NCBI GenBank assembly: GCA_016882525.1
Contig: VGPU01000010.1
Span: forward strand, 1 to 56,073
DNA: 56,073 nt
From: Cyanobacteria bacterium M_surface_10_m2_119
GTDB taxonomy: Bacteria > Cyanobacteriota > Cyanobacteriia > PCC-6307 > Cyanobiaceae
Direction: 5' to 3'
The notes under the pieces are model-generated. The model saw nothing but the letters and a program-made list of their open reading frames with translations. It ran no database searches and was not told the origin of the DNA. This document shows positions 35,957 to 44,799 of this stretch, piece after piece. A program made the position numbers and the translations under genes. Each line of letters starts with the position of its first letter. Positions within the stretch are counted from its first letter, which is position 1.

Positions 35957-37072
35957 TCAGCGCACCGCCGGCTGGAACTGCTCGCTGCGGATGGGCTTCA
36001 TCAGGAAGAGCTGGGCCATCTCCAGACCATTGGCAATCCACCAGGGGAGCTTGCGCAGGGTTTTCACCGGAGCGGGAGCGGAGCTGGCATCGGCGGCGCT
36101 GAGCCTGGCGTTGTTGTTCACCAGACGCTCCAGACCGTCCCAGAAGCGGGGGTTGCGCACATCGAGCACCACCGGGAACACCCGGGCGGAGGTCTCGTTG
36201 GTCTTGTCGATCACGTGCTTGTCGTACTCGCGGGCATCCAGCCCCAGGGCCTCATAGAACTCCTTGCGGGCCACGTCGCGCACGTACATCGTGGCGAAGA
36301 CTGCCAGCAGGAAGAAACGGCACCACAGCCGGGCCCGCAGACCGCGCACCGTGTCGGGCTGGGCCTTCATCAGGGCGTCGAAGAAATCACCGTGACGGTT
36401 TTCGTCCTGGCACCAGTTCTCGAAGAAATTAAAGATCGGGAAGATCTTGCTTTCGGGGTTCTTCTCGAGGTGACGGAAGATGGCGATGTAGCGCCAGTAG
36501 CCGATCTTCTCGCTCAGATAGGTGGCGTAGAAGATGAACTTGGGCTTGAAGAAGGTATAGGCCTTGTTGGCGGTGAGGAAGCCCAGATCGAGCTGGAGCC
36601 CGAAGTCGCTCATCGCCTTGTTGAGGAAGCCGGCATGGCGGGCCTCATCGCGCGCCATGTGGGCAAAGCACTCGGCCAGCAGCGGGTTCTTTTCCTTGAT
36701 GCGGCGGCTGAGCTCCTTGTAGAGCAGGAAGCCGGAAAATTCCGAGGTGCAGCTCTGCTCGAGAAACTCGATGAACACCTGGCGGGTTTCCGGGTCGAGT
36801 TTCTCGGCCGCTCCTTCAAACTCCGCGTTGCGCACGAAGTGGTGGCGGTTGTAGTCCTTGCGGAACTCCTCGCAGATGGCCTCCAGCTCCACCTCATTGG
36901 GGCGGAGATCCATCGCCGCCATGGCGTCGAAGTCGGTGGTGTAGAAGCGCGGGGTAAGGATCGTGTCCTTCACCGGATCCTTCACCGCCGGGGCATCAGG
37001 TGTGCCGACCGGTTGACCGGTCTGGACCTGGCCGGTCTCACTGGAGGTGGCGACTGCGGTTGGGGGCACCAT
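35957..37072 (-). CDS. acsF: Mg-protoporphyrin IX monomethyl ester (oxidative) cyclase
   Basis: The 371-residue diiron enzyme forms ring E of protochlorophyllide in the oxygen-dependent path. It has the ferritin-like Glu/His motifs [14 protein letters not shown] (about residue 107), [10 protein letters not shown] (about 146) and [12 protein letters not shown] (about 230). Cyanobacteria often have two paralogues used at different oxygen levels; only one is here. The ATG at 37072 (MVPPTAVAT) gives the usual short leader. A strong terminator follows. TACGAT at 37105-37100 may be its own -10 box. Confidence 0.96.
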   Translation of the reverse strand: MVPPTAVATSSETGQVQTGQPVGTPDAPAVKDPVKDTILTPRFYTTDFDAMAAMDLRPNEVELEAICEEFRKDYNRHHFVRNAEFEGAAEKLDPETRQVFIEFLEQSCTSEFSGFLLYKELSRRIKEKNPLLAECFAHMARDEARHAGFLNKAMSDFGLQLDLGFLTANKAYTFFKPKFIFYATYLSEKIGYWRYIAIFRHLEKNPESKIFPIFNFFENWCQDENRHGDFFDALMKAQPDTVRGLRARLWCRFFLLAVFATMYVRDVARKEFYEALGLDAREYDKHVIDKTNETSARVFPVVLDVRNPRFWDGLERLVNNNARLSAADASSAPAPVKTLRKLPWWIANGLEMAQLFLMKPIRSEQFQPAVR

Positions 37073-37099
37073 CGATGAGCAGCACGGAGCAGTGGCTGC

Positions 37100-37105
37100 A
37101 TCGTA
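37100..37105 (-). promoter_or_regulatory. possible -10 element TACGAT before acsF
   Basis: The hexamer lies 27 bases before the acsF ATG, in the 74-base gap after the DUF2996 stop. No -35 at standard spacing. Confidence 0.28.
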
Positions 37106-37146
37106 GGGGGCCTGGGGCGGGAGCCGGTGCGGCGTGTAAAGCCCCT

Positions 37147-37617
37147 TCAGTTGGGGCCGAGCCACTTCTGGCCGTTGAGGCGCTGCACCAGGCGTGACAC
37201 CAGCAGGGCGAGGGTGATCTTCTTCTCGTCGATCAGGAACGACTCCAGCAGGCTGGGGCTGGCACCTGCCTCGGCCACGGCGATCGTCTTGGCGGCGTTG
37301 ATGGATTCTTCGGTGAAGCAGAGCCAGAAGCGGCGCTCCCCCGGCAGTTCACCGATCAGCATCCAGCAGTCACTGCCCACCACCGGCATGGGTCCCTGCT
37401 CGAAGCGGATCCGGGGTTCAGGCCCGCCGTAACTGGCGATCTCCTGCACCAGCGCCGGGATCAGCTGCTCGGGCACGAAGGAGGCGAAGGGGGCGTCCTC
37501 GGGGGCCGGAGGCTTCGCCGGCTTGGCGGCGGCTGGAGCGGCCTTGGCGGCCGCTTCCTTAGGGGGCGCCGGATCCTTAGGGGCTTCCGGGTTGGGTGCA
37601 GGAGTGGGATCGCTCAC
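37147..37617 (-). CDS. DUF2996 family protein
   Basis: The 156-residue protein has an Ala/Pro/Lys-rich N-terminal 45 residues, then a conserved domain with [49 protein letters not shown] and the ending [10 protein letters not shown]. This is the cyanobacterial and plastid DUF2996 family. No function is established that I know of. It lies between the Pro-rich membrane protein and acsF on the minus strand. Confidence 0.88.
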   Translation of the reverse strand: MSDPTPAPNPEAPKDPAPPKEAAAKAAPAAAKPAKPPAPEDAPFASFVPEQLIPALVQEIASYGGPEPRIRFEQGPMPVVGSDCWMLIGELPGERRFWLCFTEESINAAKTIAVAEAGASPSLLESFLIDEKKITLALLVSRLVQRLNGQKWLGPN

Positions 37618-37695
37618 CGGGCTCGGGCGCCGTTCTGGGGATGGGGGCGACTTTAGTCAGGCCCGGGAGGGGGCCCCTCGGCCCGCCTGAGCAGC

Positions 37696-38214
37696 TCACC
37701 AGTCGTCGCTGGCACCCTCGCCCCAGTCATCGCCGCCACCGCCACTGCTGGCAGTGCAACCTCCGCCTGAGGCCACCGCCTCAGCGGGTCGGCGGATCAC
37801 CCGGAAGGGAACGGCAACCGTGGGTGCCGGTTCGCCCGGTGCGCGGCTGGGGCCGGCGGCGGCCCCTGGCGTCGCAGCGGGGGCAGCGGGCTCGCTCCAG
37901 GGTGCCCTGAACCGGCCTTCCTGCTCCCGGGGCTGGGCCGGTTCCCGGTCCCACAGGGGGCGACGCACCTTCCGCGGGCCCCGTGGAGCTCCGCTGGCAT
38001 CGGCGCTGCCGGTGCGCAGGGCCAGGTTGGTGCTGGTGGCGCTGAGCAGTCCGCCTCCGCCGGCGGCCAGCAGGATCCACACGCCGATCGGCAGCGCGGG
38101 ACTGCTCCAGATCAACAGCCGCAGGCTCACGGCGGGCCTGGGATTCAGGGCACCGACCAGCATCACCGCCAGCAGGGGGGCAAGCAGGGGCAGAAGCAGG
38201 AGCTGGCGCAGCAC
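37696..38214 (-). CDS. membrane protein with long disordered tail, hypothetical
   Basis: The 172-residue protein has two N-terminal hydrophobic helices (LRQLLLLPLLAPLLAVMLVG and SSPALPIGVWILLAAGGG), then a basic region RKVRRPLWDREPAQPREQEG, then a Pro/Ala/Gly-rich tail ending DDWGEGASDDW. The DDW repeats at the end look like a short linear motif. It follows ubiX by nine bases, so is probably in its operon. No family recognised. Confidence 0.7.
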   Translation of the reverse strand: MLRQLLLLPLLAPLLAVMLVGALNPRPAVSLRLLIWSSPALPIGVWILLAAGGGGLLSATSTNLALRTGSADASGAPRGPRKVRRPLWDREPAQPREQEGRFRAPWSEPAAPAATPGAAAGPSRAPGEPAPTVAVPFRVIRRPAEAVASGGGCTASSGGGGDDWGEGASDDW

Positions 38215-38223
38215 GGCCGGGGC

Positions 38224-38859
38224 TCAGGCGGGATGCGCAGGGGAGTCTGACCCCCGCAGTGGGCCCTGCCAACGCTGCAGGGGAGCCAGTTCGTCGCCGA
38301 GCAGATCGAAGATGCGCACCACCAGGAAGTCCACCATGTCCTCGATGGTGCGCGGCTGGTGGTACCAGGCCGGCACCGGTGGGGCGATCCGCGCCCCGGC
38401 TTCGGCCAGGGCGGTGAGGTTGCGCAGGTGCACCAGGTTCCATGGGGTTTCCCGCGGACAGATCACCAGCGGCCTGTTCTCCTTGAGGTGCACGTCGGCG
38501 GCGCGCTCCACCAGATCCAGCGCGACGCCGCTGGCAATCCGCCCCACGGTGCCCATCGATGCCGGCAGGATCACCATGCCGCGGGTGCGGTAGCTGCCGC
38601 TGGCGATGGCGGACGCCTGATCGTTCCAGCGATGGCAGCGCAGGGTTCCCCGGTCGGTCGCGGTGCGGTCCCGCCAGAACTGCTCCTGCGCCTCGGGCTG
38701 GCCCGGCACCTGGATCCCCAGTTCGGCCTGCCAGACGGCGATCGCCCCCCGGCTCATCACCACTTCCACCTCTTCGCCCCCCCCCAGCAGAAGCTGGAGG
38801 GCCCGCTGGGCCAGGGGTTGGGCCGAGGCGCCCGAGATGGCCAGCACCACGGGCGCCAT
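38224..38859 (-). CDS. ubiX: flavin prenyltransferase
   Basis: The 211-residue protein is the UbiX/PAD1 family: VVLAISGASAQPL at the N-terminus, TRGMVILPASMGTVGRIASG (about residue 95) and CPRETPWNLVHLRNL (about 135), ending in a PAWYHQPRTIEDMVDF region. It makes prenylated FMN, the cofactor of UbiD-type decarboxylases in quinone synthesis. No ubiD is in the window. Start is five bases after the RNase stop. Confidence 0.96.
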   Translation of the reverse strand: MAPVVLAISGASAQPLAQRALQLLLGGGEEVEVVMSRGAIAVWQAELGIQVPGQPEAQEQFWRDRTATDRGTLRCHRWNDQASAIASGSYRTRGMVILPASMGTVGRIASGVALDLVERAADVHLKENRPLVICPRETPWNLVHLRNLTALAEAGARIAPPVPAWYHQPRTIEDMVDFLVVRIFDLLGDELAPLQRWQGPLRGSDSPAHPA

Positions 38860-38864
38860 CGCGA

Positions 38865-41186
38865 TCAGGCCTCGCTGAGGACTGGAACGGCCACGATCGC
38901 CTCGGTCCCGTCGGCCTCGTCGTCCGCTGCGCCCTCCTCAGCCAGCTCGACACCCTCGGGGAGCACCACCGCCAGGTCGATCTGGTGCCGCAGCGCATCC
39001 ACCTTTTCGATCACCACCTCCACGGCATCGCCGAGCATGTACGCGCGGCGGTTCTTGCGGCCCACCAGCCGGTTCTGGCGGGAGCGGTACTCGTACCAGT
39101 CGTCTTTGAGGGAACTCACGTGCACCAGGCCCTCCACGTTGGAGGGGGGCACTTCCACGAAGAAGCCGTAGCTCTGCACGCCGCTGATCACTCCGGGCAG
39201 GGTCTGGCCCACCAGCGGTTCCGCCTGCCGGGCCTGGGCCATGGCCAGCAGGTCGGCCTCCAGTTCGGCCTGGAACCGCCGCCGGCCCGCCAGGCGTTGC
39301 ACCAGCCCGTGCTCCAAAGCCTGCTGGAAGGGGGCCAGCTGGCTGGGGGCCAGCAGGGGCCAGTCGATGGCGCCATGGCAGGCCGGCGAGCTGAGGTCGA
39401 CGCTCACCTTGTGGCGCACGCTGGGGCGGTCCTTGCCCTCGGTGAGCAGCAGCACCAGCAGCTGCTGGTTCCAGATGTCGGCGTAGTGCAGGGCGGGGCA
39501 GCTCCAGGGGGCGAAGGCAGTGGTCTCGCCATCGATGCCGGCCAGGGCATGGGCTGCGGGGCTCGGTTCGAGCTGCTGGGGGGGCATCACGGCCCGCAGC
39601 TGCTGCTGCAGGGCCCGGCTGCGATCGGTGGCGGCGAAGGCGGCAGCCAGTTCGGTGGCGCTCGCCTGGCCGTCCTCGTCGAGCTCGAGGGGAATCTCCA
39701 GGGCCAGGGCCGCCTTGGCCACGTCGTTGAGATCGCTGGGGTCGGCTGCCGGGTTGGCGCTGAAGAGGGCGGGCAGTCCGAGGGCTGCCAGGTGGCTGCC
39801 CAGGGCCCGGTCCGCCAGCAGGATCGCCTCGCGCAGCAGGGCCGAGGGATGGTGGGCGGGCAGCTCCACCAGCCAGCCCTGAAGACCCGGAACCGGGGCC
39901 GGCACCATCAGGTCAGCGAGGCTGTCGATTCCCGGCATCGCCAGGTTCAGCTCCACCGAACCCCGGCCGCGTCGCTGTTGCTGCAGCAGTGCGGCCACCT
40001 CCAGCAGCTCGCCCAGCGGCTCGAGGTGGTCCTTGAGGGGCTTGAGCGGAGCGCTGAGGGTGCGGCTCTTGGGCTTGCGCTCCACAAGGGCCATCAGGGC
40101 CTCGGCGCCCACGCTCGCCACCGGTCTGATCTGGCTGCGGCAGAACCGGTAGGTCTGCAGCGCTCCCTCCCCATCCAGCTCCAGGACGACGGAGAGGGCC
40201 GCCTGCTCCTCGCCCACCTTGAAGGCCGCTGCCTTGGCCAGGGCACCGCTGACCAGGGGCAGCCACTGGCGGCCGACGCAGAGGGCATCGGCCTGCTCGC
40301 GCAGCCAGAGATCGAGGCTGCTGCCGGGGGTGAAGCGCTCGGCCACGGCCGGGCTGTGCAGCCAGAGAACCCAGCCCCCGCCCTCGCGCTTCTCCAGCGC
40401 CAGGGCCGGCAGGCCCGGCGCTTCCCGCCCGCTCCAGAGGTCGAGCAGCAGGGCCGGCTGCGCCGTGAGATCGGTGCGCTCCTTGGCATTCAGGCTGCGC
40501 AGGCTCGCCCTGGGGGCGGCGGAGCGCTGGCTGAGGCGGTGCTTGGTGAGCAGCAGATCCAGGTCGGCCGCCTCGCCGCCGTTCACCGGCAGGCGCCGGG
40601 CCACATGGCCCTGGGGTGAGAACTGGGCCACCGGGTAGCGGTCGATCAGCACTTCCACCACCGACTGGTGTTCCGGATCGAGGTGCTCGGCGTCGGCGGC
40701 GGGCAGCTCCACGCTGGTGAGCAGGCGGTCGTCGAGGGGGGTGGCGACCAGCCGCTCCTGCTGCTGCTCCACCTGGGCCAGCAGGCTTGTGGTGGAGCGC
40801 GCCAGGATGCACTGCACTCCGCCTTCCGGCGAACGACGCCGGCCCCCCTCGCGGGTCACGTGCACCAGCACCCGATCGCCATTCCAGGCATGGTTCAGCT
40901 GGTGCTCGCGCACATAGATGTCGTCGCCGCCGTCATCGCGCAGGGCGAAGCAGAAGCCCTTGCTGGAGCAGCGCAGGCGGGCCGGGATCAGCTCCGGGTT
41001 GTCACGGCGGCGCAGGCCGGCCTCACTCACCTCCACCAGCTCCAGGCGTTCCAGGGCCTCCACGGCGATGCGCAGCTGCTGCTTTTCAGCGCTGCGGCTC
41101 AAGCCGAGGGCCTTCTCCAGGTTGGCCAGGGGTTGGGCCTCCTCAGGGGAGAGTTGGTCGAGCAGGTCGGCGACCGTGAACTTCAT
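38865..41186 (-). CDS. RNase II/R-family exoribonuclease
   Basis: The 773-residue protein has an N-terminal winged-helix-like part, cold-shock-like region (GFCFALRDDGGDDIYV), a central RNB region and a C-terminal S1 domain (GQTLPGVISGVQSYGFFVEVPPSNVEGLVH). It resembles RNase R/II of cyanobacteria and plastids, a 3'-5' exonuclease. The RNB catalytic Asp motif is somewhat divergent and should be checked. ATG 41186 (MKFTVADLLDQL) gives the familiar start. Gene order rnr-ubiX is tight. Confidence 0.85.
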   Translation of the reverse strand: MKFTVADLLDQLSPEEAQPLANLEKALGLSRSAEKQQLRIAVEALERLELVEVSEAGLRRRDNPELIPARLRCSSKGFCFALRDDGGDDIYVREHQLNHAWNGDRVLVHVTREGGRRRSPEGGVQCILARSTTSLLAQVEQQQERLVATPLDDRLLTSVELPAADAEHLDPEHQSVVEVLIDRYPVAQFSPQGHVARRLPVNGGEAADLDLLLTKHRLSQRSAAPRASLRSLNAKERTDLTAQPALLLDLWSGREAPGLPALALEKREGGGWVLWLHSPAVAERFTPGSSLDLWLREQADALCVGRQWLPLVSGALAKAAAFKVGEEQAALSVVLELDGEGALQTYRFCRSQIRPVASVGAEALMALVERKPKSRTLSAPLKPLKDHLEPLGELLEVAALLQQQRRGRGSVELNLAMPGIDSLADLMVPAPVPGLQGWLVELPAHHPSALLREAILLADRALGSHLAALGLPALFSANPAADPSDLNDVAKAALALEIPLELDEDGQASATELAAAFAATDRSRALQQQLRAVMPPQQLEPSPAAHALAGIDGETTAFAPWSCPALHYADIWNQQLLVLLLTEGKDRPSVRHKVSVDLSSPACHGAIDWPLLAPSQLAPFQQALEHGLVQRLAGRRRFQAELEADLLAMAQARQAEPLVGQTLPGVISGVQSYGFFVEVPPSNVEGLVHVSSLKDDWYEYRSRQNRLVGRKNRRAYMLGDAVEVVIEKVDALRHQIDLAVVLPEGVELAEEGAADDEADGTEAIVAVPVLSEA

Positions 41187-41347
41187 CGGGTCTGGCAGCT
41201 GGTTGGCGGTTGCCACCGGAGGTCGCCCCTGGGGGCGTGCGCAGATGGCGGGTGGGAGCGGTGGTCCGGGCTCGGAGCGATGCCCACGACCCCCTGGCTC
41301 CTGCTGGTTGGACTTTAGGCAGTGGGGGTGGCCCCGGCCAGGTGGCC

Positions 41348-41668
41348 TCAGCCTGCCTGCTCCCCCTCTGCCGCCGCCCTGGCCTCGGCCTCGCCTGCTG
41401 AGGCCTTGATGATCAGCCGCAGCCCCAGGATCAGGAATCCGGCGGAGGCCGCCAGCTGCAGGGCATCGGTGGGAATCACCGCCGAGAGGGAGCCGCCGGC
41501 GGCAGCCCCCAGCAGGCTGGCGAGCACGAGTGCGAGGGAGCTGCCCGCGAAGACGGCCCCCGGGCGGGTGGAGGTGCCGCTGATCGTGACGATGGCCAGT
41601 TGCGTCTTGTCACCCAGTTCCGCCAGGAAGACGGTGACGAAGGTGGAGGCCAGCAGGGCGAGATCCAT
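41348..41668 (-). CDS. half-size GDT1/TMEM165 (UPF0016) transporter, unit 1
   Basis: The 106-residue protein has three hydrophobic helices and one copy of the ELGDKTQLA motif, the signature of UPF0016 cation exporters for Mn2+ or Ca2+. Full-size family members carry two such motifs; here each half is a separate gene. It lies 20 bases after the second half gene on the same strand. A functional pump would need both products as a heterodimer. Confidence 0.9.
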   Translation of the reverse strand: MDLALLASTFVTVFLAELGDKTQLAIVTISGTSTRPGAVFAGSSLALVLASLLGAAAGGSLSAVIPTDALQLAASAGFLILGLRLIIKASAGEAEARAAAEGEQAG

Positions 41669-41688
41669 GGGGGGTGATCGGGAGGGGG

Positions 41689-42081
41689 TCAGCCCTGGAG
41701 CAGATCGCTGGGCAGTGGGGTGAGGTGCACCACGGCCTGCCGGCCGAGCCAGAGGCTCAGGCCGACCATCAGCAGTCCGGCGAGCCGCTCCAGCTGGTGG
41801 GCCGGCATCACCCGGGCGAGCCAGCGGCCCAGGATCACCCCCACCAGGCTGGAGCAGATCAGCGCCAGGGAGGCCCCCACGAACACCAGCACCGGACGGC
41901 CGGACTGGGCCGAGAGCAGCAGGGCCGCCAGCTGGGTCTTATCCCCCAGCTCCGCCAGGAAAACCGTGGTGAAGGTGGTGAGAAAGGCGGTGATCCAGAC
42001 CCGGCGGGGCTGGTCGGCCAGCTCCGGTTCGCCGTTGGCCGGGTCGGTCGCTTCGGCCTGGGTGGGGGACTCGCTGCTCAT
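41689..42081 (-). CDS. half-size GDT1/TMEM165 (UPF0016) transporter, unit 2
   Basis: The 130-residue protein has an acidic N-terminus, then FLAELGDKTQLAALLLSAQSG (about residue 42) and three helices, with the second-half EHQ-like VMPAHQLERLAG. It is the complementary half of the manganese/calcium exporter. Its ATG overlaps the stop of the upstream YkgJ-type gene by four bases (ATGA), so translation is linked. Confidence 0.9.
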   Translation of the reverse strand: MSSESPTQAEATDPANGEPELADQPRRVWITAFLTTFTTVFLAELGDKTQLAALLLSAQSGRPVLVFVGASLALICSSLVGVILGRWLARVMPAHQLERLAGLLMVGLSLWLGRQAVVHLTPLPSDLLQG

Positions 42082-42521
42082 GGCCGGCGGATGGCCCGCT
42101 GGAATCGACGCATCACCCTGCCACGTCCTCCGTACTCACTGCGGATCTGCTGGGTGCAACAGGCGATCGCCAGGGCATGGTCCGCCTCCGTCCAGCCAGC
42201 CGGGGCGTCGCCGGCCCCACCGCCGTGTTCCGGGGGCTGGGTCTCCGGGCTGGGTTCCACGGCGCCCGCCCCGTGCAGTTCGGGGGCAAACAGGCTCACA
42301 AGATTGCTCACCCTGCAGAAATCCGGCCGCTCGCTGTACACCCGGCAGCGGCGCCCGCCGGTGTCGTAGTGAATGCACCAGCCATCGGCGCCCACCAGGG
42401 CCAGATAGGCCTGCCGCTGCTCGGGGTTGAGGGCTTCGAGGGCGTCCTCCCGCTGGGCGGGGTCGAGGCGGCAGCAGGCGCCGCAGCCGGCGATGCAGTG
42501 CCACTGCAGGTGCGGGGCCAT
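42078..42521 (-). CDS. YkgJ-type cysteine-cluster protein
   Basis: The 147-residue protein has the zinc/iron-chelating cysteine pattern [12 protein letters not shown] (about residue 9-20), a single [13 protein letters not shown], and [14 protein letters not shown] near the end. Members bind a metal cluster; cellular function is mostly unknown. The ATG at 42521 (MAPHLQWHC) was chosen because the longer frame crosses the divergent psb30 leader. Its stop overlaps the start of the half-size exporter, which suggests a role in metal homeostasis. Confidence 0.82.
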   Translation of the reverse strand: MAPHLQWHCIAGCGACCRLDPAQREDALEALNPEQRQAYLALVGADGWCIHYDTGGRRCRVYSERPDFCRVSNLVSLFAPELHGAGAVEPSPETQPPEHGGGAGDAPAGWTEADHALAIACCTQQIRSEYGGRGRVMRRFQRAIRRP

Positions 42522-42561
42522 GGCCGCAGGGCGAGGACCCTCAGCATCGCAGGCAGAGCGC

Positions 42562-42578
42562 TGTGACAAGCCGTCACA
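42562..42578. promoter_or_regulatory. palindrome between the YkgJ-type gene and psb30
   Basis: TGTGAC and GTCACA flank five bases (AAGCC). This resembles a CRP-type site, but the half-site spacing is one base too wide. It could be an operator for either divergent gene. Confidence 0.4.
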
Positions 42579-42585
42579 TGGGAGG

Positions 42586-42607
42586 GCGGCCCGTCGGTGC
42601 GGGCCGC
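42586..42607. repeat. 8-bp inverted repeat upstream of psb30
   Basis: Perfect 8-base arms GCGGCCCG and CGGGCCGC surround a TCGGTG loop. It lies 52 bases before the psb30 ATG and 11 bases before its putative -10 hexamer, so it is upstream of the start site and more likely an operator or a terminator-like DNA feature than a leader. Confidence 0.55.
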
Positions 42608-42617
42608 TCCTGCCATT

Positions 42618-42623
42618 TAGGCT
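42618..42623 (+). promoter_or_regulatory. possible -10 element TAGGCT of psb30
   Basis: A TANNNT hexamer 36 bases before the psb30 ATG. The upstream palindrome and inverted repeat are at -35 to -60 relative to it. Confidence 0.32.
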
Positions 42624-42658
42624 CTGAACGTGTGATTTGCGCCACCGCGCCGGCATCC

Positions 42659-42766
42659 ATGGGTCTCGACTTCCACCTGATTGCCAACTTCGCCGCCTTG
42701 GCCCTGATCACCCTGGCCGGCCCGGCCGTGGTCTTCATCCTCTTCTACCGCCGCGGCGCCCTCTGA
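42659..42766 (+). CDS. psb30: photosystem II protein Psb30 (Ycf12)
   Basis: The 35-residue protein, [19 protein letters not shown] and ending [10 protein letters not shown], is one transmembrane helix with a polar end, matching Psb30/Ycf12, a small subunit near cytochrome b559. It is found in oxygenic phototrophs. The Arg-Arg-Gly end is usual in the family. It is well separated from the convergent recJ (51 bases). Confidence 0.93.
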   Translation: MGLDFHLIANFAALALITLAGPAVVFILFYRRGAL

Positions 42767-42817
42767 TCTGGAGTGCTGCGTGGGTGAGTGACGCCCTGCA
42801 CGCGGGCAGCTCTGCGC

Positions 42818-44713
42818 TCAGGCCGCCAGACCCAGGGCCAGGGCCGCATCCTGCAGCAGGGCCCTGAGGTAGGGATGGTCGGGCGCGCTGTCGCTGCGTA
42901 GCTCCTGGCCCGCCGCATTGCGCACCACCAGCCCATCACCCTGGCGCCGGCACCAGTACAGCCGCTCCCGCCGCTGCAGCACCACTTCGCTGCCGGGATG
43001 GGTCCGCAGCCCCACCAGCTCGAGCTGCAGCGTCTCCCGCCCCTGCCAGCGGTTGCGCTGAAGGCGGTAGGCCACATCCACGCGGGGCGGGATGGCCTCC
43101 ACGTTTCCCGCCCAGCGCCAGCCGATGGCCCGCTGATGGCCGCCATCCTGCTCGAGCTCCAGCTGCAGATGGCCCCCGCGCAGGATCTTCCTTTGGCGCA
43201 CCAGGCAGTCGGCGCTCCAGTAGATGGGCTGGAGATGGCCGATCCCGAACGGTTCCAGCCGCTGTTGCTGGCGCAGGAAATCGCGGTTCAGCATGGCCAG
43301 GGGCACGAGGGCCTCCGGCTCCACCGGTTGACCGTCCCCGCGGGTCTGTAGCCAGGCCTGGGCCCGTTCCTCCAGCCGGGCCTGCAGGGCGGCCACCTGC
43401 TCGCCGCGCACGCTGAAACCACCCGCGGCCGGATGGCCGCCGAAGCGTTCGAGCAGGTCGGCACAGGCCTGCAGTGCTCCATCCACGGCAAACCCCTTCG
43501 GCGCCCGCACCGAGGCCCGCAATCGCCCCCCACCCTCGCCGGCCAGCAGGGCGCAGGGCCGGCTCAGGCGCTCCACCAGCCGGGCGGCGACGATGCCGAT
43601 CACACCGTGGTGCCAGTGGTTCTGGGCCAGCAGCACGAAGGCGGGAGCGTGGTTGCCGTCGGCCTCCAGCAGGGCCAGGGCCTCAGCCTCGATCGCTTCG
43701 CAGAGGTCCCGGCGCTGGCGGTTGAGGGTTTCGCAGTCGCGGGCCAGCTCCAGGGCTCGCTCCGGATCGGCCGTGGTGAGCAGCTCCACCACCAGGGTCG
43801 GATCCCCCAGCCGGCCCACCGCATTGATGCGGGGAGCGATCTGGAAGCCCACGGCCTGGGCATCGAGCGGCTCCTCATCGACCCCGGCCAGCCGTTGGAG
43901 GGCCTGCAGGCCCTCCAGCGCGCTGCGGCCCAGCTGGGGGAGCCCATCCATCAGCCAGCGGCGGTTCACCCCCTGCAGGGGTGCCATGTCGGCGATGGTG
44001 CCGACGCAGAAGAGGTCGCGGGCCACCCGGAGGCCCGCCGGGCTGCCGAGGCGCTCGCAGAGCGCTGCGGCCAGCACGTAGGCAAGCCCCACTCCCGCCA
44101 GACCCCGGTAGGGGGAATCGACCGGCGTGCAGGCGGGATGGAGCAGGGCGAGGTGGGGTGGAAGCGTCTCCGGGATGGTGTGGTGGTCGGTGAGGATCAC
44201 CTCCAGGCGCAGTTCCGCGGCCCGCTCCAGGGCTTCCCGTGCTGAAACGCCGTTGTCGACGGTGACCAGAAGCGGCACCCCGGCCTCCGCCAGCTGCTCC
44301 ACCATGGCCGTGTTGAGCCCGTAGCCCTCCTCCAGCCGACTGGGGATCGCCGCCTGGGGGCTGGCCCCCAGGCGCTCCAGCACCCCCACCAGCAGCGCGG
44401 TGCTGGTCATGCCATCGGCGTCGTAGTCGCCGCAGATCGCCAGGCGCTCCCCCTGCCGGCATGCCCGCTCCAGCCGCGTCACGGCGCGCTCCAGGTCGGG
44501 GAAGTGCTGGAGGGGGTCGGGGGCCGGTGGGGGATCGAGCAGCTGGCCCACGGCGGCCGCGCTGGTGTGGCCGCGCCGCGCCAGCAACGCCAGCAGCGGG
44601 CCCGGCAGCGGCTCGCTTCCGGCAGGGTTCAGTTGCTCCAGCGCGGCGGGCTCGGCCAGGGACCCCAGCGGAGCCGGCAGCAGCCAGCGCTGCGCGTCGA
44701 GGGCTGGGAGCAA
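42818..44713 (-). CDS. recJ: single-stranded-DNA-specific exonuclease RecJ
   Basis: The 631-residue protein has the DHH-family motifs CGDYDADGMTST (about residue 105), VTVDNGVSA, LTDHHTIPE (DHH) and a DHHA1 domain with GEGGGRLRASVRAPKGF, followed by an OB-like region. RecJ degrades single-stranded DNA 5' to 3' in recombination and mismatch repair. It diverges from the HAD gene across 86 bases. Confidence 0.96.
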   Translation of the reverse strand: MLPALDAQRWLLPAPLGSLAEPAALEQLNPAGSEPLPGPLLALLARRGHTSAAAVGQLLDPPPAPDPLQHFPDLERAVTRLERACRQGERLAICGDYDADGMTSTALLVGVLERLGASPQAAIPSRLEEGYGLNTAMVEQLAEAGVPLLVTVDNGVSAREALERAAELRLEVILTDHHTIPETLPPHLALLHPACTPVDSPYRGLAGVGLAYVLAAALCERLGSPAGLRVARDLFCVGTIADMAPLQGVNRRWLMDGLPQLGRSALEGLQALQRLAGVDEEPLDAQAVGFQIAPRINAVGRLGDPTLVVELLTTADPERALELARDCETLNRQRRDLCEAIEAEALALLEADGNHAPAFVLLAQNHWHHGVIGIVAARLVERLSRPCALLAGEGGGRLRASVRAPKGFAVDGALQACADLLERFGGHPAAGGFSVRGEQVAALQARLEERAQAWLQTRGDGQPVEPEALVPLAMLNRDFLRQQQRLEPFGIGHLQPIYWSADCLVRQRKILRGGHLQLELEQDGGHQRAIGWRWAGNVEAIPPRVDVAYRLQRNRWQGRETLQLELVGLRTHPGSEVVLQRRERLYWCRRQGDGLVVRNAAGQELRSDSAPDHPYLRALLQDAALALGLAA

Positions 44714-44764
44714 GAGCCAGGGGCGGATTCACCCCATTGTGGTGGCCTGGCCCGGCGTTGCCCG

Positions 44765-44770
44765 TAGCGT
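44765..44770 (+). promoter_or_regulatory. possible -10 element TAGCGT
   Basis: A TANNNT hexamer 29 bases before the HAD ATG at 44800, in the 86-base divergent spacer with recJ. Confidence 0.3.
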
Positions 44771-44799
44771 GCGGGCACTGTGGAGGGAGAAGGCCCGCC

